Shown: positions 1 to 5,554 of the stretch, piece by piece | Position numbering within the stretch: position 1 is the stretch's first letter | Layout: the number at the start of each line of letters is the position of its first letter | From: Candidatus Saccharimonadota bacterium | GTDB taxonomy: Bacteria > Patescibacteriota > Saccharimonadia > Saccharimonadales > Saccharimonadaceae | Reading direction: 5' to 3' | Assembly (NCBI GenBank): GCA_016199685.1 | Contig: JACQGD010000026.1 | Location: 1-19,034, forward strand | Length of the DNA: 19,034 nucleotides | Notes under the pieces: model-generated | Seen by the model: only the letters and a program-made list of their open reading frames with translations | Database searches by the model: none | Told to the model about the DNA's origin: nothing | Program-made: the position numbers and the translations under genes

Positions 1-1
1 A

Positions 2-454
2 AAACTATTCTGTCGTTCAGGATTTATTGTTACTAATGATGACAAGATAAGAGGAAGATTTTTTGAAGAAGGACTTGCTGAATATGTAGCATCTCGGTAT
101 CGACGCAGGATGGTAGGTGATCAAAACACTCTGGGCATTGTAAGTGTACCGAGTCTTGCAATACCAGAGTATCTTGTGCAGCCCGATCATGCGATGACAT
201 CAGGGCCTGATGGATATGCGATCGAATTACTGGCATACGGAGTTGAGAAAAAGGGGATTATGAATGCTGAGATGTTTACTGAACTGCTTCTAGATACTCG
301 GCGAAACAATACTCGACTTGTTGCGCTGCGGACGTTTGCTCAAGTTTTGGAGCGCCTTGAAACAGGATTGTATTCAAAACTACAGTTTGTAGCGTATGAC
401 AAAACTAGCTGGCAGGACGCCTGCGCATATGTCCATAGTGTAGTAACTCGCTAA
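2..454 (+). CDS. Unrecognised protein, C-terminal part (5' truncated by window edge)
   Basis: The frame is open from base 2 to the TAA at 452-454, giving 150 residues without a start; an internal ATG at 110 is unlikely to be the real start because the upstream frame is open and protein-like. The visible part opens with an Arg/Glu-rich stretch containing FFEEGLAEYVASRYRR, which looks like the third-ligand helix of some HExxH zinc peptidases (Glu-rich EGxAEY). No HExxH is visible, as it would lie upstream of the window. The rest is mixed helix with no signal peptide or membrane segment. No family is assigned; the metallopeptidase idea is a guess from one motif. The next gene begins 24 bases later with its own promoter. 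Confidence 0.6.
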   Translation, partial: KLFCRSGFIVTNDDKIRGRFFEEGLAEYVASRYRRRMVGDQNTLGIVSVPSLAIPEYLVQPDHAMTSGPDGYAIELLAYGVEKKGIMNAEMFTELLLDTRRNNTRLVALRTFAQVLERLETGLYSKLQFVAYDKTSWQDACAYVHSVVTR

Positions 455-463
455 TAGGGGGAG

Positions 464-472
464 TGATATACT
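464..472 (+). promoter_or_regulatory. Extended -10 promoter of the HAD gene
   Basis: TG at 464-465, one base, then TATACT at 467-472 form an extended -10. No good -35 is seen. The expected +1 is 479, exactly the A of the HAD start codon, so the transcript would be leaderless. Confidence 0.6.
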
Positions 473-478
473 ACGTAT

Positions 479-1054
479 ATGAATGTTCCTATTAAAGCCA
501 TTATTTTTGATTGTTTCGGTGTACTTGTTGTGGAAGCATGGGTACCTCTGCGTGACGAATTATTTGCAAATGACGCGGAGTTACTTGAGCAAGCAAACGA
601 TAACATGAAGCGTCTAAGTCTTGGTCATATTTCTGTAGAGGATTTTGCTAGTCATATTGCAACAATGAGTGATCTGTCGAAAGAAGAAGTGTTTGATCGA
701 ATGCATGCAAATCCTATTAACAAAGGTCTCTTTGAGTACATACATACTCTGAAAAGCACCTACCGATTAGCTATATTGTCGAATGTTGGAGCAAACAGAA
801 TTAAGGAGCTTTTGGGCGAGGAGAATATGAAAGTATTCGATGTCATCGGGTTGTCGTACGATATGGGCGTGGCAAAACCAGACCCACTGGCATATACGAC
901 GATCGCCACTCAATTAGCACTCGAACCAAATGAGTGTGTATTTACCGATGATCAGCCTCGATTTGTCGAGGGTGCGGTTGCTGTCGGTATGAGAGGGATT
1001 GTGTTCCGTGACACTGCATCGTTTCGTATAGAACTAGAGGAGATTCTTGCATGA
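479..1054 (+). CDS. HAD-superfamily hydrolase
   Basis: A 191-residue cytosolic hydrolase of the haloacid dehalogenase superfamily, probably a small-molecule phosphatase; substrate unknown. Motif I is FDCFGVL with nucleophile Asp11, motif II has Ser101 (ILSNVG), motif III Lys133 (GVAKPDP), and motif IV Asp157-Asp158 (FTDDQP). Residues about 17-85 form a small helical C1-type cap. The second motif I aspartate, the usual general acid of phosphatases, is Phe13; some HAD branches (dehalogenase-like, YihX-like) also deviate here, so activity may still exist but substrate prediction is weak. The ATG at 479 is the expected transcription start of an extended -10 promoter. The TGA stop overlaps the dUTPase start (ATGA), so the two genes are co-translated. 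Confidence 0.85.
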   Translation: MNVPIKAIIFDCFGVLVVEAWVPLRDELFANDAELLEQANDNMKRLSLGHISVEDFASHIATMSDLSKEEVFDRMHANPINKGLFEYIHTLKSTYRLAILSNVGANRIKELLGEENMKVFDVIGLSYDMGVAKPDPLAYTTIATQLALEPNECVFTDDQPRFVEGAVAVGMRGIVFRDTASFRIELEEILA

Positions 1055-1485
1055 AGATAGAAATAATAAGACTTAAAGATACTGCAACGCTACCAACGTA
1101 TCAAACAGACGGCGCGGCCGGTATGGATATTCGTGCATGCCTACAGGAACCAGTCACGCTACAGCCAATGGAGCGTCGGATGATTCCGGCCGGGTTTGCG
1201 ATTGCACTTCCTGATGGATACGAGGCGCAAATCCGTGCGCGTAGTGGGCTAAGCATAAAGCATGGAATTACTATGGTAAACGGAGTCGGAACTATCGACG
1301 CAGACTACCGCGGTGAAGTCGGTGTGCTCCTTATCAATCTTGGGCAAGAGCCGTTCGAGATCACTCCGGATCTTCGTATTGCTCAACTGGTCATTGCCCG
1401 CTACGAACGAGCTGAGTGGACAGAAGTGAAGCAGTTGAGTGAGACGATGCGGGGAAGTGGTGGCTTTGGGAGTACTGGTCAGTAG
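1051..1485 (+). CDS. dut: Deoxyuridine 5'-triphosphate nucleotidohydrolase (dUTPase)
   Basis: Hydrolyses dUTP to dUMP and pyrophosphate, keeping uracil out of DNA and feeding dTMP synthesis. At 144 residues it has the normal length of trimeric dUTPases, and all five motifs are visible in order: AGMDIRA (23-29), RARSGLSIKHG (62-72), NGVGTIDADYRGEV (77-90, catalytic Asp83), RIAQLVI (109-115) and the P-loop-like RGSGGFGSTG (134-143). It looks fully functional. Its ATG overlaps the TGA of the HAD gene by four bases, indicating an operon with translational coupling; pairing with a HAD phosphatase may reflect a nucleotide clean-up role, which is inference. Its TAG directly abuts the stop codon of the convergent GH16-like gene. 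Confidence 0.97.
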   Translation: MKIEIIRLKDTATLPTYQTDGAAGMDIRACLQEPVTLQPMERRMIPAGFAIALPDGYEAQIRARSGLSIKHGITMVNGVGTIDADYRGEVGVLLINLGQEPFEITPDLRIAQLVIARYERAEWTEVKQLSETMRGSGGFGSTGQ

Positions 1486-2697
1486 TTACGCTTGGTAGCG
1501 CCAGACTGCAACCCAGTCAACCATCAAATTACCACTATGTGTTCCATTGCCGCCTGTCTCTGTTTGCAGCTGCCATCGCATCGGTCCTGAGGGAACCCAT
1601 TTTGTACTATCAAGTACGACGTTGCCATCAAGAATATATTTGATTCTTCCTGGTGTCCACTCAATCGTATACGTATGCCAATCAGTAAATTTTGTTCCAG
1701 CGGGAATGTTCGCTGCGTCTTGGCAGCCATTCGTACAAGAGCCAGCGCCGCTATAGTGGTGGAATCCACCAACGTTACCAGCAAGGTTTCCCTCGGGGAA
1801 ATCGAACTCTCCATCTTGCGGCCATCGTTCAGATTGAGGCCAAAGGAGCCATGCGACGTAGTATTCACTAAGGTTAGGTGTATCAACTTTAAATCGTGCA
1901 CTGTATCGACCGTATGTTTGATACTGAGATCCGTTTGAGATAAGTGGAGAAGGGTTGGCGCCAGCTGGCTTGCCGTCGACATTGTGAAGCCAAAAGTTGA
2001 GCATGCTGTTTTTGACACTCAATACTTGGTCGGATCGATATGGTCGTTTGTCGTAAGTGTCGACGTAGCTTTTTGGGTACGCGCGCCATTGCTGCCCTTG
2101 GGCGCCAGTGTAGACAATCTTATCAGCGTTCCAGTCTTCGCCCCAAGATCCAAGCGCTGCATCTTTAGTAAAATCGTCATAGAAAATCTGTCTCCATGTT
2201 CCGAAGTCACCGCGGGGTACAGCTTGACCAGAGGGTGAGGTAACGACCGGTGCCGTTGGGGTGGTTGGAGGTGTTACAGGGGTAGTAGGTTGGGAGGTGG
2301 GCCCTGTTGCAGGGCTCGAAAAAGACGAACCTGAGGGCTTTGGTGATGATGTTGATTTGCTAGGTGAATTACTGCCACTGGGATTTGAGGGATTTGTCGG
2401 CTGCGCTGTATCTGAAGGAGCTGTACCAGGAGTGACGGTATTTTCTCCTCCATTTGATGAGCTAGGGGATGAGTTCTTTGGTGAGTCTGTTCTCTTTTTT
2501 CCATCGCCATTCTTCACTGTTTCAGTTTGTGCGGCTTCACTAGGTGCCTGCGCTTTTATGAACATTAATGCAGCGGTTGAGCCACCGACGCACAGGACGA
2601 TAACAATGCAGACGCCGAGCCATAGCTGCCAAGAGCGTTTGTATTGTGTCAGAAATGAACGGGCAATAGCGAGAAGTTTAGTACTGTTTGTTTTCAT
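1486..2697 (-). CDS. Membrane-anchored GH16-like glycoside hydrolase
   Basis: A 403-residue protein with a short cytoplasmic N-terminus, one membrane segment at about 25-48, a long Ser/Thr/Pro-rich linker at about 52-158, and a C-terminal catalytic domain (about 160-403). The catalytic signature GEFDFPEG matches the GH16 pattern ExDxxE, with Glu297 as likely nucleophile, Asp299 and acid/base Glu302. Aromatic-rich strands (YGRYSARFK, WHTYTIEWTPG, IKYILDGN) are typical of the GH16 jelly roll. The enzyme would sit on the outer face of the membrane on a flexible stalk and cut beta-1,3/1,4-glucan-like or galactan polymers; the substrate cannot be read from the sequence. The start lies 8 bases after a possible minus-strand -10. 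The stop (TTA on the plus strand, 1486-1488) abuts dut with no terminator visible. Confidence 0.85.
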   Translation of the reverse strand: MKTNSTKLLAIARSFLTQYKRSWQLWLGVCIVIVLCVGGSTAALMFIKAQAPSEAAQTETVKNGDGKKRTDSPKNSSPSSSNGGENTVTPGTAPSDTAQPTNPSNPSGSNSPSKSTSSPKPSGSSFSSPATGPTSQPTTPVTPPTTPTAPVVTSPSGQAVPRGDFGTWRQIFYDDFTKDAALGSWGEDWNADKIVYTGAQGQQWRAYPKSYVDTYDKRPYRSDQVLSVKNSMLNFWLHNVDGKPAGANPSPLISNGSQYQTYGRYSARFKVDTPNLSEYYVAWLLWPQSERWPQDGEFDFPEGNLAGNVGGFHHYSGAGSCTNGCQDAANIPAGTKFTDWHTYTIEWTPGRIKYILDGNVVLDSTKWVPSGPMRWQLQTETGGNGTHSGNLMVDWVAVWRYQA

Positions 2698-2705
2698 GGT
2701 GTTTA

Positions 2706-2711
2706 TGTATA
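2706..2711 (-). promoter_or_regulatory. Possible -10 of the GH16-like gene
   Basis: The minus strand reads TATACA here, 8 bases before the ATG at 2697. No convincing -35. If used, the transcript starts about two bases before the start codon. Confidence 0.35.
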
Positions 2712-2766
2712 TTAAAGCACAGATTTGACTTTAAAGCAATAGCTTTATGTCGTTTAGACAATTGTA

Positions 2767-2795
2767 TTGTGCATGTAAACCGTAAGCGATATAAT
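2767..2795 (+). promoter_or_regulatory. Promoter of the pilin-like gene
   Basis: TTGTGC at 2767-2772, a 17-base spacer, then a perfect TATAAT at 2790-2795. Expected +1 is 2802, two bases before the first ATG at 2804. It diverges from the GH16-like promoter in the same 106-base gap. Confidence 0.65.
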
Positions 2796-2803
2796 CATGG
2801 CAT

Positions 2804-3454
2804 ATGATGCAGCTTGAGCGTACATCGAAAAAAGGGTTCACGATTGTTGAGCTCCTTATTGTTATCGTCGTTATTGGCATCCTTGCTGCCATCGTTATTG
2901 TTGCTTTCAACGGCGTTACTGTTCGTGCAAGAAATGCTATGTGGATATCAGAGTTTAAGGGGTATCAGAAGTTATTTATGTCGTATCAAGCCAACTATGG
3001 AAAATATCCTACGATGCCGATAAATAATCGGTACTGCCTTGGCAATAAAAATATCAAAGGTCCTGAAATTAATGCGCAGTTCACTCCGACCAGTGATCCG
3101 CTTGCAGCGCAAGTTCCAACGCCGTTCAATGATGGAGGGTACTGTCGTGATTTGTATTATGCAGCCTCAAGGCATGAATATAGCTCTACGCTCGATGACG
3201 AGCTCTCGAAAATAGGAAAGGTAAACAGTAAGCAGAAGACTATGGCTGACCTGCCAGCATCTCAGTTCGGCTCGGCCGGAGTTGTTGTCTCGTATCAGAA
3301 CTATACCTCCGATCCGCAAAGCGGTATTTGGCTCGGAGTCACGATAAATAATAGTGCTGGAGACTGTCCAGTCGACATTAATGACCGCAAGTACGATTAT
3401 TGGGAGTCGGATGCTGTTTTTTGCGAAGTTCGCTTGCCTGAAGCACCGTTTTAG
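2804..3454 (+). CDS. Type IV pilin-like protein (prepilin N-methylation motif)
   Basis: A 216-residue protein with a classical class III signal: basic leader TSKK, then G11/F12-TIVE with Glu16 at mature position +5, followed by a hydrophobic helix to about residue 36. Prepilin peptidase would cut after Gly11 and the helix would pack into a pilus or pseudopilus core. The globular C-terminal part has four cysteines (CLGN, YCRD, DCPVD, FCEV) that could form two disulfides outside the cell. Saccharibacteria use type IV pili for twitching and host contact; whether this is a major or minor pilin is unknown. It stands alone, with no pilB, pilC or pilD nearby. Two consecutive ATGs (2804, 2807) follow the TATAAT by 8 and 11 bases and no ribosome binding site is seen. 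Confidence 0.88.
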   Translation: MMQLERTSKKGFTIVELLIVIVVIGILAAIVIVAFNGVTVRARNAMWISEFKGYQKLFMSYQANYGKYPTMPINNRYCLGNKNIKGPEINAQFTPTSDPLAAQVPTPFNDGGYCRDLYYAASRHEYSSTLDDELSKIGKVNSKQKTMADLPASQFGSAGVVVSYQNYTSDPQSGIWLGVTINNSAGDCPVDINDRKYDYWESDAVFCEVRLPEAPF

Positions 3455-3474
3455 CGTAACTAACCATATACGTA

Positions 3475-3503
3475 TTGACATATTAGCATGTATGTGGTAA
3501 AAT
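3475..3503 (+). promoter_or_regulatory. Consensus sigma70-type promoter, leaderless
   Basis: A perfect TTGACA at 3475-3480, an exact 17-base spacer, and TAAAAT at 3498-3503. Expected +1 is 3510, the A of the next start codon. It is the cleanest promoter in the window. Confidence 0.8.
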
Positions 3504-3509
3504 GTAAGT

Positions 3510-4103
3510 ATGAATAACAGTGGAGTTCAGCGAGTCGTTCCAATTGTGTTGGTATTAATCGTTATTATTGTGGCAGTTGCGGCACTTGTGTCTGTGGGCC
3601 GCTCACTTTTTGGTGGATCAGAAGAGCCTGTCGTTAACAATGGTAAAGAGGCGTTACTCAATACGTCACTCGATCGGAGTGTTCGAATGACGGTACGTGG
3701 GCCAATTGTAGGTGATAATCTTTTCCATTCTTATACAATTACTGCGACACCAACGACACGTAACCTAACAACGTATCAGGGGTATCTCCAAAGCCAGCTT
3801 GAAACAAGCGACCTTGCCAATAACTCAAAAGCGTACGAGCAATTTGTCTACGCGCTTGACCGTGCCGATATGATGGAAGGTACTGAACTTGAGGGCGACG
3901 CCGATGATATGCGCGGGGTCTGTGCGACTGGTCGACTGTATCGATATGAAGTACTGCAGGGAAGTAACGTGGTAAAGTCACTCTGGACGACCACATGTAG
4001 AGACGCAAAGGGTTCGCTCAAGGCGACGAATCAGGAACTCTTAAGGCTATTTAGGACACAAATCCCTGATGTTGCAAAGGTAACAAGCAAAGTACGACTT
4101 TAG
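3510..4103 (+). CDS. Membrane-anchored protein of unknown function
   Basis: I do not recognise the family. The 197-residue product has one strongly hydrophobic N-terminal segment (about 9-30) with no clear cleavage site, so it is likely anchored with residues 33-197 outside. The outer part has a strand-rich section (VRMTVRGPIVGDN, YTITATPTTRNLTTY), a helical stretch with acidic residues (about 95-125) and two cysteines (GVCATG, TTTCRDA) that could pair. It sits directly after the pilin-like gene, but a strong promoter of its own makes it a separate transcription unit, and a terminator follows it. A pilus-accessory role is possible from position only. The ATG coincides with the predicted transcription start. 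Confidence 0.8.
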   Translation: MNNSGVQRVVPIVLVLIVIIVAVAALVSVGRSLFGGSEEPVVNNGKEALLNTSLDRSVRMTVRGPIVGDNLFHSYTITATPTTRNLTTYQGYLQSQLETSDLANNSKAYEQFVYALDRADMMEGTELEGDADDMRGVCATGRLYRYEVLQGSNVVKSLWTTTCRDAKGSLKATNQELLRLFRTQIPDVAKVTSKVRL

Positions 4104-4123
4104 AGAATCTTACACTCGCATTT

Positions 4124-4148
4124 AATTGGCACTTCGGTGTCAATTTTT
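4124..4148 (+). terminator. Rho-independent terminator with UUCG tetraloop
   Basis: A nine-base-pair stem (4124-4132 with 4137-4145, one G-U pair) closes a TTCG loop with a C-G closing pair, and runs into a T-tract at 4144-4148. It lies 20 bases after the stop at 4103 and ends that unit. Confidence 0.8.
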
Positions 4149-4167
4149 GTAGTAACTATAAAATATG

Positions 4168-4196
4168 TTGCACAAGCAGTAGCGTAATGGTATAGT
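4168..4196 (+). promoter_or_regulatory. Promoter of the first secreted beta-protein operon
   Basis: TTGCAC at 4168-4173, a 17-base spacer and TATAGT at 4191-4196 preceded by TGG (extended -10). Expected +1 is about 4203, giving a 34-base leader with a GGGG ribosome site at 4229-4232. The -10 region closely matches the one at 18135-18153. Confidence 0.7.
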
Positions 4197-4236
4197 GGGT
4201 TTAAAGTTTAAAATATAGACAACAAACAGGGGCAAT

Positions 4237-4839
4237 ATGATAAAAATAACAAAACAGAAAATCTCGGCAATAGTTGGTTCTACGCTCGCTGTTGCACTTA
4301 TTACATCACCAGCTATGGTATCGGCTGCATTCTCGCCAGCAAATACAACAATCAACGCAACACTTGATTCTGTTATTAGTATCTCGACAGGCACAACTGT
4401 TGCGATTGCTGTAACGCCTACTGCGGGTGGTGTCGTAAGTAGCCAGAGTGATACAGTTTCGGTCAGTACAAACAATACTGCAGGGTATCGATTGACACTG
4501 AGCGATGCAGATACGAACGTAAATCTCGTGAGTGGCGCAAACAACATCGCGGCACATAACGGTACGTTTGCATCGCCAACGGTACTTGCAGGTAATAGCT
4601 GGGGCTACGCTGTAGCCGGCGGAAATTTCTCGGCATCGTATGCTGCGGAACCAAGCAATCCGAGCAGTACATCGAAATGGGCTGGTGTACCTTCGAGCGC
4701 ATCACCACAACAGTTGAAGACGACGGCTGCGACAGCGAGTGGCGATCAGACGGTTGTGTGGTATGGCGTGCGTGCAACAAGTGCACAGGCTGCTGGTGTC
4801 TATTCTGACACTGTGACCTACACGGCAACGACGAATTAA
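4237..4839 (+). CDS. Secreted beta-sandwich surface protein, WxL-like (paralog 1)
   Basis: A 200-residue secreted protein with a Sec signal peptide, predicted cut after Ala30 (VSA/AFS). The mature part is Thr/Ser/Ala-rich and strand-rich, with landmarks AFSxANTTINAT, VSTNNTAGYxLTL, SPTVLAxNxWGY, VWYGVRATS and a C-terminal AGVYSDTVTYTATTN. The order and the ending (a Gly-Val-Tyr turn followed by a final strand) recall the WxL domain of Firmicutes, whose last strand carries Trp-x-Leu; here it is Tyr-Thr-Ala. The link is by pattern only. It is about 60-65% identical by eye to the next gene and shares the fold pattern with the C-terminal half of the 9703 product. No membrane anchor or sortase motif, so retention at the surface would need a partner. 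The ATG follows GGGG at 4229-4232. Confidence 0.8.
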   Translation: MIKITKQKISAIVGSTLAVALITSPAMVSAAFSPANTTINATLDSVISISTGTTVAIAVTPTAGGVVSSQSDTVSVSTNNTAGYRLTLSDADTNVNLVSGANNIAAHNGTFASPTVLAGNSWGYAVAGGNFSASYAAEPSNPSSTSKWAGVPSSASPQQLKTTAATASGDQTVVWYGVRATSAQAAGVYSDTVTYTATTN

Positions 4840-4866
4840 TAGTTATTTAAACTAAAGGAGTGAGGC

Positions 4867-5475
4867 ATGGGAGCGAATAAGAGGGTAGTCTCTACAGTTG
4901 TAGGTGGTATCTCTTCTTTGGTTTCTGTCATAGCTTCGCCTATTCTTGCTTCTGCGGCGTTTTCTAACGCAAATACAACGATCAATGCAACGGTTGCTGC
5001 AACTATTAGTATATCTTCTGGCCCTACTGTCGCCATTGCTGTGACTCCGACAGCTGGAGGTTCTTTGAGCAGTTCAAGCGATAGTGTGTATGTGAGTACA
5101 AATAACACTGCAGGCTACACGTTAACCCTTGCAGATAGCGATGCCACGACAAACCTTACGAGTGGGGGCAATACTATTGGTGCTCATGCGGGTACTCAGG
5201 CATCACCAACGGTTCTTGCTACTAATAAATGGGGATACCGAGTAGTTAATATTGGTGGCTTCGGCGCTACTGCGTATAGCGGAGAGTCAAACGTTACTTC
5301 AAGCACATCGACTTGGGCCGGAATGCCAGCAACGGGTGCTGCAAACACTATCAAAACGACGGCAGCAACAGCAAATCTCGATCTAACAACGGTTTGGTAT
5401 GGTGTTCGCGCAACGTCATCGCAACCAGCTGGTGTATATACGGATACGGTGACATACACCGCGACAACCAACTAG
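4867..5475 (+). CDS. Secreted beta-sandwich surface protein, WxL-like (paralog 2)
   Basis: A 202-residue tandem paralog of the 4237 gene. The signal peptide ends at the same place (ASA/AFS after Ala30) and the mature N-terminus is nearly identical (AFSNANTTINAT). Conserved blocks follow in the same order: VSTNNTAGYTLTL, SPTVLATNKWGY, TSTWAGMPA, TIKTTAATA, TTVWYGVRATSSQPAGVY and the terminal TDTVTYTATTN. The proteins differ mainly in the central loop between WGY and WAG, the likely exposed variable face. AAAGGAG at 4854-4860 is a strong ribosome site six bases before the ATG. The 27-base gap contains no promoter or terminator, so it is co-transcribed with the 4237 gene. Function unknown; a surface or adhesive coat is inferred from secretion and pairing. 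Confidence 0.82.
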   Translation: MGANKRVVSTVVGGISSLVSVIASPILASAAFSNANTTINATVAATISISSGPTVAIAVTPTAGGSLSSSSDSVYVSTNNTAGYTLTLADSDATTNLTSGGNTIGAHAGTQASPTVLATNKWGYRVVNIGGFGATAYSGESNVTSSTSTWAGMPATGAANTIKTTAATANLDLTTVWYGVRATSSQPAGVYTDTVTYTATTN

Positions 5476-5516
5476 GAACTGCCTTTAATTTATAAATGGT
5501 TTATAGCAAGAGGCCG

Positions 5517-5525
5517 TGATATACT
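5517..5525 (+). promoter_or_regulatory. Extended -10 promoter of the TolB/Ig protein gene
   Basis: TG at 5517-5518, one base, TATACT at 5520-5525. The -35 is weak. Expected +1 about 5532, giving a 23-base leader with a seven-base AGGGGGG ribosome site at 5542-5548, six bases before the ATG. Confidence 0.6.
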
Positions 5526-5554
5526 TTACTCATATACAAGTAGGGGGGTAAATC

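Noticed and set aside
1524..2728. Many open frames on both strands across the GH16-like gene (for example 2261-2728 plus, 1524-2018 minus)
   Set aside because: Low-complexity linker DNA keeps other frames open. The products have no family motifs, and only the 1486-2697 frame shows a TM segment and the GH16 signature.
4140..5471. Minus-strand frames opposite the secreted paralogs (4140-4547, 4836-5108, 5196-5471)
   Set aside because: They look alike only because they are antisense to two paralogs; the repeats GTA/ACA-rich codons open the reverse frame. No promoter or ribosome site is seen.
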